Source: an uncultured Corynebacterium sp. (lineage in GTDB: Bacteria > Actinomycetota > Actinomycetes > Mycobacteriales > Mycobacteriaceae). From it: DNA of 7,119 nucleotides. The position numbers and the translations under genes are program-made. The stretch is from NCBI GenBank assembly GCA_915275065.1, contig CAJZGD010000128.1, positions 1-7,119 of the forward strand, given 5' to 3'. The notes under the pieces were generated by a model that made no database searches, had not been told where the DNA came from, and saw only the letters and a program-made list of their open reading frames with translations. Shown here one piece after another: positions 6,393 through 7,119 of the stretch (positions are counted from its first letter, which is position 1; each line of letters starts with the position of its first letter).

Positions 6393-6416
6393 AGTCTATG
6401 TCAAGTCACATTATAG

Positions 6417-6812
6417 CTAGTTTTCAAAACGACGGCGGAAATTATCTTCCATTCGATCCCCCAATCCCCCAGATTTCTGTGGTCGCCGCCGTCCAGCGGG
6501 ACTATGATATCCGTCACTAAGCTGAAAAGTGGACTTGCCGCCGCCGCGCAGCATCCACATGCCACCGGCAACCATCACTAAAAACCCCAGGATGCTTAAT
6601 GACAGCCACCACAGAGACATTTGGGACAGTGCCACGCCGGTAACCAGCAGCACCAATCCAATAACTACGATGGCAATGCCACGTAGCGTCACCGTGCCCT
6701 TTGACCGGGCAAAATCACCATCGGTGACTACAGCACCAAATTTCGGGTCTTCCGAAAGTAAGGACTGCTCGATTTCCTTGAGCATTTGCTGCTCATGTTC
6801 GGAAAGTGCCAC
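6417..6812 (-). CDS. DUF3040 domain small membrane protein, function unknown
   Basis: The 131 residues start MALSEHEQQMLKEIEQ, the characteristic opening of the actinobacterial DUF3040 family, with an acidic amphipathic N-terminal segment. Two hydrophobic segments follow (about 45-62 and 67-88) with a very short turn, then a basic tail ending in a Gly-Leu-Gly-Asp-Arg stretch and RRRFEN. It is probably an inner-membrane hairpin with both ends on the same side. No biochemical function is established for the family that I know of. GTG at 6812 is preferred over ATG at 6824: it gives the family N-terminus and has GGAG 5 nt upstream, while the ATG has none. The gene appears monocistronic, with its own candidate promoter and a strong terminator. 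DUF3040 genes also sit near mraZ in mycobacteria, so the neighbourhood is old. Confidence 0.88.
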   Translation of the reverse strand: MALSEHEQQMLKEIEQSLLSEDPKFGAVVTDGDFARSKGTVTLRGIAIVVIGLVLLVTGVALSQMSLWWLSLSILGFLVMVAGGMWMLRGGGKSTFQLSDGYHSPAGRRRPQKSGGLGDRMEDNFRRRFEN

Positions 6813-6833
6813 TGTTCCTCCCATTGGCGTTCT

Positions 6834-6862
6834 ATGTTAATTAGCCTGTATGTAAGTGAAAA
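6834..6862 (-). promoter_or_regulatory. Candidate promoter of the DUF3040 gene
   Basis: Minus-strand TTTTCA (6862-6857), a 17-bp spacer, and TAACAT (6839-6834), which fits TANNNT. Initiation near 6827 would leave only about 15 nt before the GTG start, enough for the GGGAGGA ribosome site. Inferred from sequence alone. Confidence 0.4.
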
Positions 6863-6890
6863 CCGCTATGCGTGCAGTGCGCGCGGCAAA

Positions 6891-6913
6891 GTTAGTTATC
6901 TGTGATAATTAAC
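6891..6913. promoter_or_regulatory. AT-rich dyad upstream of the DUF3040 promoter
   Basis: GTTAGTTATC (6891-6900) and GATAATTAAC (6904-6913) form a 10-bp inverted repeat with one mismatch around a TGT centre. The 23-bp length and position about 30 bp upstream of the candidate -35 suit a dimeric regulator site. A hairpin role is also possible, but no U-run follows. Confidence 0.45.
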
Positions 6914-6918
6914 GCCCA

Positions 6919-6944
6919 CCCTACTAGGAAAGTTCCCGGTAGGG
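6919..6944 (-). terminator. Hairpin after the upstream gene, possible U-less terminator
   Basis: CCCTAC and GTAGGG arms (6944-6939 with 6924-6919 on the minus strand) enclose further pairing, for about 10 bp with one mismatch and a 6-nt loop. It begins 9 nt after the stop at 6954. There is no U-tract, so termination here is uncertain. Confidence 0.4.
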
Positions 6945-6953
6945 ATAACACGA

Positions 6954-7119
6954 CTACGCGGCTGCGGGGGTATCGTCATTATCAAATTCTACCGAGTTTA
7001 GAAATTTACTGACTAAATCGACCATAGTATCGACTGTTTCCACCGACACCGTGGCCTCGATACCACTACCCACCCGCGACCGTAGCCGGGAATACTGCTC
7101 CAAGGCATCCGCCCACCCC
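6954..7119 (-). CDS. C-terminal end of an unidentified protein (possibly SAV_6107-type HEPN)
   Basis: The last 54 codons of a gene entering from the right edge, ending in TAG at 6954. The peptide starts GWADALEQYSRLRSRV and is predicted helical through SVETVDTMVDLVSKFL. It ends in an acidic, Ala/Pro-rich tail that looks disordered. I do not recognise it securely. A SAV_6107-family HEPN protein is suggested by the W..AL..YSRLRS pattern and by memory that such a gene neighbours DUF3040 in corynebacteria, but the R...H motif that would support HEPN lies outside the window. The frame has no stop over the visible 166 bases and keeps codon structure, so coding status is fairly secure even though identity is not. 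It lies 141 nt upstream of the DUF3040 start on the same strand. Confidence 0.6.
   Translation of the reverse strand, partial: GWADALEQYSRLRSRVGSGIEATVSVETVDTMVDLVSKFLNSVEFDNDDTPAAA

Noticed and set aside
6813..6824. ATG at 6824 as start of the DUF3040 gene
   Set aside because: It has no ribosome site and adds four residues before the conserved MALSEHEQ start; GTG at 6812 has GGAG at 5 nt.
6911..6920. AACGCCCACC resembling a piece of bacterial RNase P RNA
   Set aside because: An isolated short match; the surrounding 400 bp lacks other conserved RNase P elements and overlaps coding sequence.
1..7119. Mobile elements, CRISPR arrays, phage or defence genes
   Set aside because: No transposase, integrase, repeat-spacer pattern or defence-gene motifs were seen; all long frames belong to the dcw cluster and its usual neighbours.

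Overview
The window looks like chromosomal DNA from a Corynebacterium or a close mycolic-acid actinobacterium. Every recognisable gene lies on the minus strand. Transcription runs from high to low coordinates through the 5' half of the division and cell-wall (dcw) cluster: mraZ, rsmH (mraW), an ftsL-type gene, ftsI (PBP3 type) and murE. Three things suggest Corynebacterium: the FtsL-type protein has a long basic and Pro-rich tail, the MurE sequence agrees closely with remembered corynebacterial MurE, and a DUF3040 membrane-protein gene lies just upstream of mraZ. Species cannot be named from this.

Layout in transcription order. At 7119-6954 is the 3' end of an unidentified gene, possibly of the SAV_6107/HEPN family, followed by a hairpin and an AT-rich dyad. 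At 6812-6417 is a DUF3040 two-helix membrane protein with a clear intrinsic terminator (6392-6343). About 580 bp with no gene follow (6342-5761). The mraZ control region (about 5760-5466) has candidate promoters and three exactly 10-bp-phased GTGGGG repeats that match the known MraZ operator pattern. mraZ (5465-5034) is followed by a 186-nt spacer that can fold into one long imperfect hairpin on the transcribed strand. Then come rsmH (4847-3825), ftsL (3824-3063, abutting rsmH as TAA-ATG), ftsI (3006-901), a 174-nt spacer, and the first 242 codons of murE (726-1, cut by the window edge).

The genes fit one pathway. MraZ is the cluster's DNA-binding regulator. RsmH methylates 16S rRNA. The FtsL-type bitopic protein and the transpeptidase FtsI belong to the septal peptidoglycan machine. 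MurE makes the UDP-MurNAc-tripeptide precursor. The gene content is ordinary, and I see no mobile element, CRISPR array, phage gene or new multi-gene system. The points most worth a second look are non-coding or compositional: the long rsmH leader hairpin, whose wobble pairs form only in the minus-strand RNA; an abrupt reversal of G/C strand skew and third-position codon preference inside ftsI near 2600; short ORFs in the mraZ and murE leaders; and a promoter-like sequence inside the DUF3040 terminator.
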